NCBI GenBank assembly: GCA_937958285.1
Contig: CALFXQ010000282.1
Location: 1 to 11,988, forward strand
DNA: 11,988 nucleotides
DNA from: an uncultured Fusibacter sp.
Lineage (GTDB): Bacteria; Bacillota; Clostridia; Peptostreptococcales; Acidaminobacteraceae
Direction of reading: 5' to 3'
Shown piece after piece: positions 5,518 to 11,988 of this stretch. Each line of letters starts with the position of its first letter. The stretch's first letter is position 1. The position numbers and the translations under genes were made by a program. The notes under the pieces are model-generated. The model worked only from the letters and a program-made list of their open reading frames with translations. It did not search any database and was not told the DNA's origin.

Positions 5518-6786
5518 ATGTTAATTCAAGATAAAATTCGTATACTCGCCGAAGGTGCTAAATACGATGTATCCTGTTCCTCAAGCGGTATTGAGAGGCG
5601 AGGGCAAAAGGGCAAGCTAGGTAATTCTGTAGCATCTGGAATCTGTCACAGCTGGTCTCAAGATGGTCGCTGTATTTCGCTGCTCAAGATTTTGATGTCT
5701 AATGCTTGTGTACTAGATTGTGCTTATTGTGTAAATCGAAAATCCGCAGATGTTGAAAGAGCTACAATGTCTCCTGAAGAGGTTATCAGTCTGACAATGG
5801 AGTTTTATAGAAGAAACTATATAGAAGGATTGTTCTTGAGTTCAGGTGTTTTAGGCACAGCAGATGAAACCATGCTTAGAATGCTCTATGTGGTGAAAAA
5901 GCTCAGAATTGTGCATCAGTTTAACGGCTACATCCACGTGAAGTCTATTCCTGGAGCAAGTCTAAAGCTCGTATCACTCATGGGTATGTATGTAGACCGC
6001 ATGAGTGTAAATCTAGAAGTTGCCGATGAACAACATTTAAAGCTTCTAGCTCCAGATAAAGACTATGCCAAGATCGATGCACCTATGCAATTAATCGCAG
6101 AACAAAGAGCCCTCAAGCGACCTAGAGGCGAGCAGTTTGTACCTGCAGGTCAGTCGTCCCAACTGATGGTTGGTACAGGAGGAGACAGTGATTTTAATGT
6201 TTTGACTCAGGCAACACGTCTATATAAACAATTTCAGCTAAAACGCGTTTTTTACTCAGCCTATATTCCTGTTGTGCAGAATAATCCACTACTTCCTTCT
6301 GTGGTTGAAGCCCCCCTTTTAAGAGAGCATAGACTCTATCAGTGCGATTGGCTTATGCGCTTTTACGGTTTTAACGTGGATGAAATTGTCGATGAATCGC
6401 GGCCTAATCTGCTGTTGCAGATAGATCCTAAAGCCTTTTGGGCCATTAGAAACCTGTCTTTATTTCCGGTGGATGTCACTGTTGCACCACTGGATGTGTT
6501 ACTTCGCATTCCCGGAGTAGGTCCAACTTCAGCAAAGAGAATTGTTGAATCGAGACGGCATGGTGCAATTACCTTAGAAGCACTTAAACGCATGGGAGTC
6601 GTCATTAAACGTGCTAAATACTTTATCACCATTATGGGCGTTGCCGTTTGTCGCATTCCAAGTAGTGAAGAGGGATTCTTAAACGTAATGCAGCATAGTG
6701 AGCAACAATTTTTGGGGGCTCCACCACAACAGATATCCATGCTAGAAACACATGGGGCCCTTCTGGGTGCATGGTCGAAGAACTAA
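5518..6786 (+). CDS. Putative DNA modification/repair radical SAM protein with helix-hairpin-helix (TIGR03916 type)
   Basis: This 422-residue protein has the radical SAM cluster motif CX3CX2C (Cys64, Cys68, Cys71 in NACVLDCAYCVNR), which holds a [4Fe-4S] cluster that cleaves S-adenosylmethionine. Further cysteines at 20, 43 and 52 precede it. GQSSQLMVGTGGDSD (211-225) is a conserved family segment. The C-terminal part carries a helix-hairpin-helix, LLRIPGVGPTSAKRIV (328-343), the type of non-specific DNA-binding element found in DNA glycosylases. Length and layout match TIGR03916, a family linked by context to uracil-DNA glycosylase-like proteins and to the partner encoded next. The substrate and reaction are not known. 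The ATG follows GGAGG by 6 bases, and the SOS box at 5486 predicts induction by DNA damage. Family call is firm; a repair role is inferred. Confidence 0.92.
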   Translation: MLIQDKIRILAEGAKYDVSCSSSGIERRGQKGKLGNSVASGICHSWSQDGRCISLLKILMSNACVLDCAYCVNRKSADVERATMSPEEVISLTMEFYRRNYIEGLFLSSGVLGTADETMLRMLYVVKKLRIVHQFNGYIHVKSIPGASLKLVSLMGMYVDRMSVNLEVADEQHLKLLAPDKDYAKIDAPMQLIAEQRALKRPRGEQFVPAGQSSQLMVGTGGDSDFNVLTQATRLYKQFQLKRVFYSAYIPVVQNNPLLPSVVEAPLLREHRLYQCDWLMRFYGFNVDEIVDESRPNLLLQIDPKAFWAIRNLSLFPVDVTVAPLDVLLRIPGVGPTSAKRIVESRRHGAITLEALKRMGVVIKRAKYFITIMGVAVCRIPSSEEGFLNVMQHSEQQFLGAPPQQISMLETHGALLGAWSKN

Positions 6787-6805
6787 CAAAGAGTGGGGTG
6801 CCATT

Positions 6806-7534
6806 GTGTTGACTGTACTGTGTGATCAAGGTTTAGAAGGGCTTCTAACGGGCTTGTATTGGGTATTTCAGTTGAAGGCGGAAGCCTTATGCGTTCAGGA
6901 ACACTATCAATGTAATCTCGTCGATTCATATCAATATTTTCAAGCTGACTTTCAAATAGCTGAGCGTATGCAAGCGCGCATCGATAAACGCTTTGGTCCA
7001 GAAGTACTGGAGAAGCTATATTGGGCATCACTTTCAGAGTCTCCTACTTTGGGACTTGCCTTCTTTGAGTTTTTTGGAAGTGCTTTAAAGGTCAAGCAGT
7101 TTAATTTAGAAGCAGCATTTATCGACGAGGCATTGTTTGAAGTGATCCGTTTGTCTAGACAAGTGACAAGGGAATATCATAAATTTTTGGGAATTACACG
7201 CTTTACGCAGTCTTCACAAGGTCATTACTACGGTTTAATCAAACCAGAGTATAATATACTTACGCCATTATCACAGCACTTTACTGAGCGTTTAAGTGAC
7301 CAAAAATGGATTCTTATAGATACTAACCGCTCTCGTGCTGTGTGCTATAATATAGATAGTCAGTGGGAAGGGAATGTTTCTTTAGATAATCTTCCTGTAT
7401 CTCAAGATGCTTTTGAAGCGCACTGGATTACATATTATAAGGCAATCTCAATTGAAGCGAGAAAAAATGATAAGTTACGACAAGCATTTTTGCCTAAACG
7501 CTATTGGTCTCATCTTACAGAAATGAAAGAATGA
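6806..7534 (+). CDS. TIGR03915/DUF4130-family partner of the radical SAM protein
   Basis: This protein belongs to the family that accompanies TIGR03916 radical SAM proteins as a two-gene unit. It shows the recognisable core TREYHKFLGITRF (121-133), YYGLIKPEYNIL (141-152) and HFTERLSDQKWILIDTNR (158-175), and ends in LPKRYWSHLTEM, the conserved C-terminus. In some other bacteria DUF4130 is fused to a uracil-DNA glycosylase-like domain, which supports a DNA repair role; no catalytic residues are established. I place the start at GTG 6806 (MLTVLCDQGLEGLL, 242 residues), preceded by GTGGGGTG and 19 bases after the upstream stop; TTG 6809 is an alternative. The ATG at 6752 would add 18 residues unlike the family and overlap the upstream gene by 35 bases. 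Probably co-transcribed under the SOS box. Confidence 0.88.
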   Translation: MLTVLCDQGLEGLLTGLYWVFQLKAEALCVQEHYQCNLVDSYQYFQADFQIAERMQARIDKRFGPEVLEKLYWASLSESPTLGLAFFEFFGSALKVKQFNLEAAFIDEALFEVIRLSRQVTREYHKFLGITRFTQSSQGHYYGLIKPEYNILTPLSQHFTERLSDQKWILIDTNRSRAVCYNIDSQWEGNVSLDNLPVSQDAFEAHWITYYKAISIEARKNDKLRQAFLPKRYWSHLTEMKE

Positions 7535-7608
7535 TTGAGATTTTGAATTCGTTAGGTAAGGCGGTTTTGGGGTATGATTAAGTCAATAATCTAAAGAAGG
7601 AGTGCCTC

Positions 7609-9123
7609 ATGAAACGTTATGCCGCAATCGATATTGGTGCACACGCTGTAAAGTTAAAAATTGTAGAGCGTTCAAATACGGCCAAGATTAAAGTGCTCGA
7701 AGACATTATTCACCCTTTAATGCTCGGGAATAAAGTGTACGAACACCACAAACTTCAGCCAAGAGATATCGACGAGATCGCCCAGACGCTTGTCGGTTTT
7801 AAGCGCTTGCTACTAGAATATAAAGTAGATAATTATCGTGCAGTTGCAACGAGTGTAATCCGAAGTGCAGAAAATGGAAGATTCGCAATGGCTATTTTAT
7901 CTCAGCGCTTAAATATGCATATTGAGATACTAGAAGAGCCTGTAGAACGGTTCCTGACATATGCAGCACTTGAAAGACAGTTAGAAGACTATGACTTAAA
8001 GCGACGTGAAGGGTTACTCGTTGTAGAAGTAGGTTCGATGAGTGCTGAGGTTATACTGTATAAAGACAATAAACTCGTAAGGAATAACGAGTTGCAGCTT
8101 GGCACAATTCCCTTAAAGAAAATTTTGAACAGCATGCGTCGCGTCAGTTTGTATCCAGACCAAATTGTAGCCGATCATGTATATGCGCAGACTGCGAATT
8201 TACAAGGTTATCTAGTGCGCCAGCAAATATCACATGTCGCATTAGTCGGTGCAGACATTAGAAGATTAAAGGCGTTATTGAACCTCCCCATAGATAGATT
8301 GACTAGCAAAGAGTTCGAAAGCTTAAAACTCAGCCTTATTAAGGGTGATAGAGAACTCAAAAGACTTTTGGCCGATGCGCGCCTTGATGCAGACGAAGTT
8401 TTAGTTGCGTTGTTGATTTTCGATCAGTTTGTTCAGGTAATTGCACCTTCTTTTGTAGATATGCCCTCAGTAGCATTAAGAGATGGTATGATTATTTCTC
8501 AAATCAGCCACCTAGAAGATTTTGATCGCGATGTCATACAGACAAAAGATGTTATTTCGTGTGCACGGTATATGGCCAAGCGTCATCACGGAACCATGTC
8601 GCATATCAGGCAATTAGAAAAGATTTGTATAAAACTCTTTGACACTTATAAAAAAAGTGAAGATTTCACCGACAAGGATCTTTTGTGTTTAAGACTAGCT
8701 GCCATTCTTCATGAAACAGGCAAGTTTACACGCCAAAGCAATTACCATTCTGCCACATACCAAAGTATCGCACATGCGACAATTCTTGGTTTGACACAGG
8801 CTACTATGACTCATGTGGCGCTTATTGCAATGCAGAGTTTCTCTTTTGGAGAAGGACACCACTTAGATGCAGACATTATAACAGAGGATGCATCTATCAA
8901 AGAGATAAAGTTGGGTCTATTGCTGGCACTTGCCGATGCATCCGATAAGTCGAAGCGACAAGGTATTAAATTGAGGTCTGCAACCATCGTAAAAGATAGT
9001 TTGGCCTTAGAGTTTATTGGCGAAGATGCCTACCTAGAAGAATGGGCAATACGGTCGCTACAGGAGTCTTTTTTTGATGTCTTTGGACATAAAATAGACC
9101 TACTTATCAAGGAGACTTTATGA
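7609..9123 (+). CDS. Divergent Ppx/GppA-family phosphatase with degenerate active-site motifs
   Basis: This 504-residue protein has the Ppx/GppA layout: an actin-like ASKHA phosphatase domain (about 1-300) and a C-terminal HD-like domain (about 315-490). The family hydrolyses polyphosphate or pppGpp. The fold is clear from AAIDIGAHAVKLKI (5-18), VATSVIRSAEN (79-89), a VERFLTY segment in which Glu113 aligns with the catalytic Glu, and LRDGMI (290-295). Key loops are altered: the usual DIGSNS reads DIGAHA, and the second phosphate loop, normally GGGS, reads VGSMS (141-145). The HD motif reads HE (LHETGKF, 368-369). It may bind polyphosphate or nucleotide with little or no hydrolysis, though clostridial homologues next to ppk are often divergent. 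AAGGAG (7597-7602) precedes the ATG; TATGAT at 7573 could be a -10. It overlaps ppk1 by ATGA, implying translational coupling. Confidence 0.85.
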   Translation: MKRYAAIDIGAHAVKLKIVERSNTAKIKVLEDIIHPLMLGNKVYEHHKLQPRDIDEIAQTLVGFKRLLLEYKVDNYRAVATSVIRSAENGRFAMAILSQRLNMHIEILEEPVERFLTYAALERQLEDYDLKRREGLLVVEVGSMSAEVILYKDNKLVRNNELQLGTIPLKKILNSMRRVSLYPDQIVADHVYAQTANLQGYLVRQQISHVALVGADIRRLKALLNLPIDRLTSKEFESLKLSLIKGDRELKRLLADARLDADEVLVALLIFDQFVQVIAPSFVDMPSVALRDGMIISQISHLEDFDRDVIQTKDVISCARYMAKRHHGTMSHIRQLEKICIKLFDTYKKSEDFTDKDLLCLRLAAILHETGKFTRQSNYHSATYQSIAHATILGLTQATMTHVALIAMQSFSFGEGHHLDADIITEDASIKEIKLGLLLALADASDKSKRQGIKLRSATIVKDSLALEFIGEDAYLEEWAIRSLQESFFDVFGHKIDLLIKETL

Positions 9124-11144
9124 AGCGAGAGTATTTTAATAGAGAGCTAAGTTGGTTGTCTTTTAATCAACGCGTATTACATGAAGCATTAGATCATCAG
9201 AGATTGCCTAGCCAAAGACTAAAGTTTCTAGGCATCTTCTCGAATAATTTAGATGAGTTTTTTATGATTCGTGTTGGTGGTCTAGATGATCAAATTTATG
9301 CGGGTTACACGAAGCGAGATTTATCAGGATTTAGGCCCAAAGAAACCCTAGCTGCCGTTAGAACTGAGGTGTTAAACCATACAAAACTGCAGACAGAGAT
9401 TTTTAAAGATCTTGTGGTACATGTATTACCTCAACATTCAATCGATATAACAGCAATAGAGACATTAAGTAATAGACAAATGCGCTTCGTTGAAAGATAC
9501 TTTATCGAAGAAATCTTCCCTACACTAACGCCGATGGCGGTTGACTTTGGAAGGCCATTCCCACTAGTGCTAAATAAGAGTCTCAATATTTTGGCGCGTT
9601 TAAAGGGTGAACCAAAACGTTATATTACCATGCAGATTCCTGGTTTCTTTTCTAGATTTGTCAAAGTAGATACATCGGGTCCAGTTTATATTTTTTTAGA
9701 AGCGCTCATTAAGCAGAATTTTCATTATCTCCTCGAAGGTTTTGAAATTGAAGCGACTGTCATTTACAGAGTCACCAGAAATGGAGACCTTATTTTAGAC
9801 GATGAAGAAGCTGCAGATTTGCTTCAGGTAATTGAAGCATCCCTTAAGCAAAGAAAATGGGGGGATGTGCTGCGCCTAGAAATAGAAAAGGACTGTGATG
9901 CTGATTTACTATCGTTCTTGTGCAATCAATTTGAAATTGATTCTTCAGATGTTTATCCTACAGATGGACCAATCGATTTAACAGCCTGTTTCGACCTTTC
10001 TGCCATCTTAGCCTCAGATGAAGTCTTAAATTCTTACACACCCATTAATAAGATCGATAAAGATGCGGATATGTTTTCGCAAATTAGAGCGAATGATTTA
10101 ATGTTCCACCATCCCTTTGAGTCTTTTGATCCCGTTGTGCACTTTATTCAACAAGCAGCGCTCGATCCAGATGTGCTTGCAATTAAGCAGGTGCTTTATC
10201 GCGTAGGGGGAGATTCACCTATTGTTAAGGCGTTGCAAGAGGCTGCTAATTCTGGAAAACAGGTGACGGTATTACTAGAGCTTAAAGCACGATTCGACGA
10301 AGAGAACAATATTCAGTGGGCAAAGTGGTTAGAAAAAAATGGATGTCACGTCATTTATGGGGTACAGGGTAAGAAAACACATGCAAAGATTACTCTTGTA
10401 GTTAGAAAAGAACCCGAGGGGATTCGTAGATATGTACATCTGAGTTCAGGAAATTACAACGATAAGACCTCTCGTTTTTACACCGATATTGGCATTATGA
10501 CATGTCATGAAGAAATTGCTCAAGACGCTTCGAAATTCTTCAATATTCTCTCAGGCTATGTGAATCAAACAGATATGCAACACCTTATAGCCGCGCCAGA
10601 TCACCTAAAAAAGAGATTAATTGCTCTTATAGAAAAAGAGAGGGATTACGCAACGCTAGGACGACCAGCTCGCATATTGGCTAAAATGAATGCACTAGTA
10701 GACAGTGAAATTATTCAAGCTCTGTATAGGGCATCACAAGCAGGTGTTGAAGTACAATTGCTCGTTAGAGGGGTATGTTGTTTAGTGCCTCAAAGTCCTG
10801 GAATGAGCGAAAATATCTGGGTTAAAAGCGTTGTCGATGATTACTTAGAGCATTCCAGACTGTTTTATTTTAGTCAAAATGGTCTGGACCTCGTTTATCT
10901 ATCGAGTGCAGATTGGATGCCACGAAATCTCGATAGACGTATTGAATTGATGATTCCTGTGTTGGATGAGACTCTCAAAGTACAGCTAATAGAGGTGTTA
11001 AACCGTTATTGGAACGCAAAATTAAAGACCCATGTCCTATTGTCCACGGGTCTTTATCAAAACTGCGCTTCTGAAGTATCGGATTTGAGCTGTCAAAAGC
11101 AATTAGAGCAATTCTATCTTGCACTTGCCGAGGACCGTGACTAA
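9120..11144 (+). CDS. ppk1: Polyphosphate kinase 1
   Basis: PPK1 reversibly transfers the ATP gamma-phosphate to a growing polyphosphate chain. The 674 residues cover all four domains: the N domain with YFNRELSWLSFNQRVL (5-20) and FSNNLDEFFMIRVGG (40-54), the head domain to about 310, and two phospholipase D-like C domains. The autophosphorylated histidine is His421 in KKTHAKITL, equivalent to His435 of the E. coli enzyme; the second conserved histidine is His580 in YLEHSR. LSSGNYNDKTSRFYTDIGIMT (441-461 region) and SSADWMPRNLDRRIE (595-609) are also intact. The start is set by AAGGAG (9109-9114) inside the upstream gene and a 4-base ATGA overlap with its stop. The last 42 bases overlap the convergent ferredoxin gene. 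The enzyme looks fully functional, so the operon can at least make polyphosphate. Confidence 0.98.
   Translation: MKREYFNRELSWLSFNQRVLHEALDHQRLPSQRLKFLGIFSNNLDEFFMIRVGGLDDQIYAGYTKRDLSGFRPKETLAAVRTEVLNHTKLQTEIFKDLVVHVLPQHSIDITAIETLSNRQMRFVERYFIEEIFPTLTPMAVDFGRPFPLVLNKSLNILARLKGEPKRYITMQIPGFFSRFVKVDTSGPVYIFLEALIKQNFHYLLEGFEIEATVIYRVTRNGDLILDDEEAADLLQVIEASLKQRKWGDVLRLEIEKDCDADLLSFLCNQFEIDSSDVYPTDGPIDLTACFDLSAILASDEVLNSYTPINKIDKDADMFSQIRANDLMFHHPFESFDPVVHFIQQAALDPDVLAIKQVLYRVGGDSPIVKALQEAANSGKQVTVLLELKARFDEENNIQWAKWLEKNGCHVIYGVQGKKTHAKITLVVRKEPEGIRRYVHLSSGNYNDKTSRFYTDIGIMTCHEEIAQDASKFFNILSGYVNQTDMQHLIAAPDHLKKRLIALIEKERDYATLGRPARILAKMNALVDSEIIQALYRASQAGVEVQLLVRGVCCLVPQSPGMSENIWVKSVVDDYLEHSRLFYFSQNGLDLVYLSSADWMPRNLDRRIELMIPVLDETLKVQLIEVLNRYWNAKLKTHVLLSTGLYQNCASEVSDLSCQKQLEQFYLALAEDRD
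11015..11056 (-). terminator. Candidate terminator for the ferredoxin gene, embedded in ppk1
   Basis: TAAAGACCC (11023-11031) and GGGTCTTTA (11048-11056) are perfect 9-bp complements with a 16-base loop. Read on the minus strand, the hairpin lies about 47 bases past the ferredoxin stop and is followed by ATTTTGC, so the right arm and tail are T-rich (GGGTCTTTAATTTTGC). On the plus strand it lies inside ppk1 codons and has no T-tract. The loop is long for a strong terminator. Confidence 0.45.
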
Positions 11145-11363
11145 GCACGCAAGCCTGTAGCCCTTTTCAAGTTCTTCTTCAGTGAGGAATTTGCGCTCAA
11201 ATGCAGTTATTTCAGAGACTTCACCTTTAACGACGACCTTGCATTTTCCACATTTCCCCTTGCCGCAAGGCGCATAAATCTTAATTCCTGCTTTTTTGGC
11301 AGCCTTTAAAACAGAGGTTGCCTTCTTTACTTTTACGGGTGTAATAAAATTGACTTTTGGCAT
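11103..11363 (-). CDS. Small [2Fe-2S] ferredoxin
   Basis: This 86-residue protein is a plant-type [2Fe-2S] ferredoxin domain. Cluster ligands are Cys33, Cys38 and Cys41 in YAPCGKGKCGKCK, and Cys73 in RLACLV; Cys81 is additional. It is rich in lysine, without signal peptide or membrane segment, so it should be a cytoplasmic electron carrier. It resembles the N-terminal domain of clostridial corrinoid-activating/DUF4445 proteins, but here the domain stands alone. The start follows AAGGGG (plus-strand 11371-11376) by 7 bases. It is the only minus-strand gene in the window, and its last 42 bases overlap the end of ppk1 tail-to-tail. Redox partner is unknown; the neighbouring radical SAM protein needs an electron donor, but nothing in the sequence links the two. 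Confidence 0.93.
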   Translation of the reverse strand: MPKVNFITPVKVKKATSVLKAAKKAGIKIYAPCGKGKCGKCKVVVKGEVSEITAFERKFLTEEELEKGYRLACLVTVLGKCKIELL

Positions 11364-11420
11364 ATGGTTTCCCCTTATAGTGAATGTGTGATACCTAGAT
11401 TAAATTTTGAATTGGCTGTT

Positions 11421-11426
11421 ATTATA
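11421..11426 (-). promoter_or_regulatory. Candidate -10 box of the ferredoxin promoter
   Basis: On the minus strand 11426-11421 reads TATAAT, a perfect -10 box, preceded by TATG. The -35 region at a normal distance (11444-11449, reading TAAAGT) is poor. A transcript from here would have a leader of about 50 bases. Confidence 0.45.
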
Positions 11427-11452
11427 CATACCCTTTTATAGATACTTTATAC

Positions 11453-11494
11453 ACAGGCTTTTTATACTTGTAAGTATACTTGTAAAACAGGCTT
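11453..11494. promoter_or_regulatory. Nested dyad and direct repeats in the divergent promoter region (operator candidate)
   Basis: TATACTT-GT-AAGTATA (11463-11478) is a perfect 16-base inverted repeat. Its left half is part of the 11-mer TATACTTGTAA, present twice in direct orientation at 11463-11473 and 11475-11485. This block is flanked by two copies of ACAGGCTT (11453-11460 and 11487-11494). The second 11-mer ends in the candidate -35 box of the peptidase gene, and the block also lies just upstream of the ferredoxin promoter, so one regulator could act on both genes. The regulator is unknown. Confidence 0.6.
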
Positions 11495-11508
11495 CATGAT
11501 GATATGGT
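11480..11508 (+). promoter_or_regulatory. Candidate promoter of the M3 peptidase gene
   Basis: TTGTAA (11480-11485) and TATGGT (11503-11508) are 17 bases apart, each matching consensus at 4 of 6 positions. TATACA (11514-11519) is an alternative -10 without a good -35. The leader would be about 25 bases long. Confidence 0.45.
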
Positions 11509-11538
11509 TAAATTATACAACCCTAAAGGAGCGATAGC

Positions 11539-11988
11539 ATGGTTAATCAAGAGATTCATAATTTAGAAAACGAAAAAGCAACGATTACAAAGTATGAAGA
11601 CATGGTTTACGCACCTATAGATATGGATATATGGGCATCTTCTTTCTACGAAGTATTAGAGTCATTTAAGCTTGCAACTTTAGTCGAAGAGAAGCTTTCA
11701 ATGCTAGAACGTGCGAACGAAATGCGCAATACATTCGAGACGATGCGTGTATTGGCGAGCATTCAATATGATTTAAACACCGAAGACGAATATTGCCAAA
11801 TGCAAAATGAATTATTTGATCGTCTTTCTCCAAGATATGAGGAAGCAACGGATTTGCTCTATAAAACGCTTCTAGAAGATAAACAATCTAATGAACTAGA
11901 AGAAAAACTCGGGTCTCATTTTTTCAACTTGATGCGCATGAAGAGAAGTACATTTACACCAGAAATCATGCCGCTCTTAGAAGAAGAA
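11539..11988 (+). CDS. M3-family oligoendopeptidase, N-terminal part (cut by window edge)
   Basis: An open frame starts at ATG 11539 after AAAGGAG (11525-11531) at 7-base spacing and stays open for 150 codons to the last base. The sequence has the pattern of the helical N-terminal domain of M3 metallopeptidases of the clostridial oligoendopeptidase type: KYEDMVYAPIDMD (18-30), an ERANEMRNTFETMRVLASI segment (57-75), LFDRLSPRYEEATDLLYKTLL (92-112 region), ELEEKLGSHFFNLM (119-132) and FTPEIMPLLEEE at the edge. The zinc site HEXXH lies in the missing C-terminal part, so catalysis cannot be checked. These cytoplasmic enzymes cut short oligopeptides, fitting with PepT elsewhere in the window. Residue 86 is a cysteine with no evident role. 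The family call rests on the N-terminal pattern only. Confidence 0.8.
   Translation, partial: MVNQEIHNLENEKATITKYEDMVYAPIDMDIWASSFYEVLESFKLATLVEEKLSMLERANEMRNTFETMRVLASIQYDLNTEDEYCQMQNELFDRLSPRYEEATDLLYKTLLEDKQSNELEEKLGSHFFNLMRMKRSTFTPEIMPLLEEE

Noticed and set aside
6363..7031. Minus-strand open frames opposite the radical SAM and DUF4130 genes
   Set aside because: Shadows of two well-supported plus-strand genes with no recognisable domain.
11259..11271. CCTTGC/GCAAGG inverted repeat as a ppk1 terminator
   Set aside because: It encodes the CGKGKCG cluster loop of the ferredoxin on the minus strand and is not followed by a T-tract on the plus strand.
11666..11848. Minus-strand open frame of 60 codons
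   Set aside because: It lies wholly inside the M3 peptidase coding region, has no ribosome binding site and no family signature; a shadow frame.

Overview
The window is chromosomal DNA from a low-to-moderate GC Gram-positive bacterium, most likely an anaerobic member of the Clostridia (Bacillota). This rests on strong AAGGAGG-type ribosome binding sites, a Gram-positive (DinR/LexA-type) SOS box, a class I cyclic-di-GMP riboswitch, GC-stem/poly-U terminators and the gene families present. The genus cannot be fixed from sequence alone. Almost every gene is on the plus strand; one small ferredoxin gene is on the minus strand.

Layout. Bases 1-220 are a tandem array of about 27-bp units that continues off the left edge, followed by about 300 bases with no recognisable gene. 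A GtrB/DPM1-type membrane glycosyltransferase (539-1486) follows, and an 8-bp tandem repeat starts on the base after its stop codon. Next is a self-contained unit: an extended -10 promoter, a class I c-di-GMP riboswitch, an exported transglutaminase-like protein (1761-2546) and a UUCG-loop terminator. Then come a DHH/DHHA1 phosphoesterase (2659-3582) with its own terminator, peptidase T (3718-4941) and a MarR-type regulator (4989-5396) ending in a terminator.

At 5486-5499 there is a 13-of-14 match to the Gram-positive SOS box, placed at the promoter of a two-gene operon. This operon encodes a radical SAM protein with a C-terminal helix-hairpin-helix (TIGR03916 type, 5518-6786) and its constant partner of the TIGR03915/DUF4130 family (6806-7534). 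The pair is known only as a putative DNA modification/repair system, and direct LexA control would place it in the DNA damage response. This is the most interesting part of the window.

The last third is a polyphosphate operon: a divergent Ppx/GppA-family protein (7609-9123), overlapping by ATGA with polyphosphate kinase ppk1 (9120-11144). The ppk1 3' end overlaps tail-to-tail with a minus-strand [2Fe-2S] ferredoxin gene (11103-11363), whose likely terminator lies inside ppk1. Between the ferredoxin and the final gene, the N-terminal part of an M3-family oligopeptidase cut by the window edge (11539-11988), is a nested dyad and direct repeat that looks like an operator.

Functional themes are peptide turnover (PepT, M3 peptidase), polyphosphate metabolism, a c-di-GMP-controlled exported protein and SOS-linked DNA repair. 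These are separate transcription units and not one pathway.
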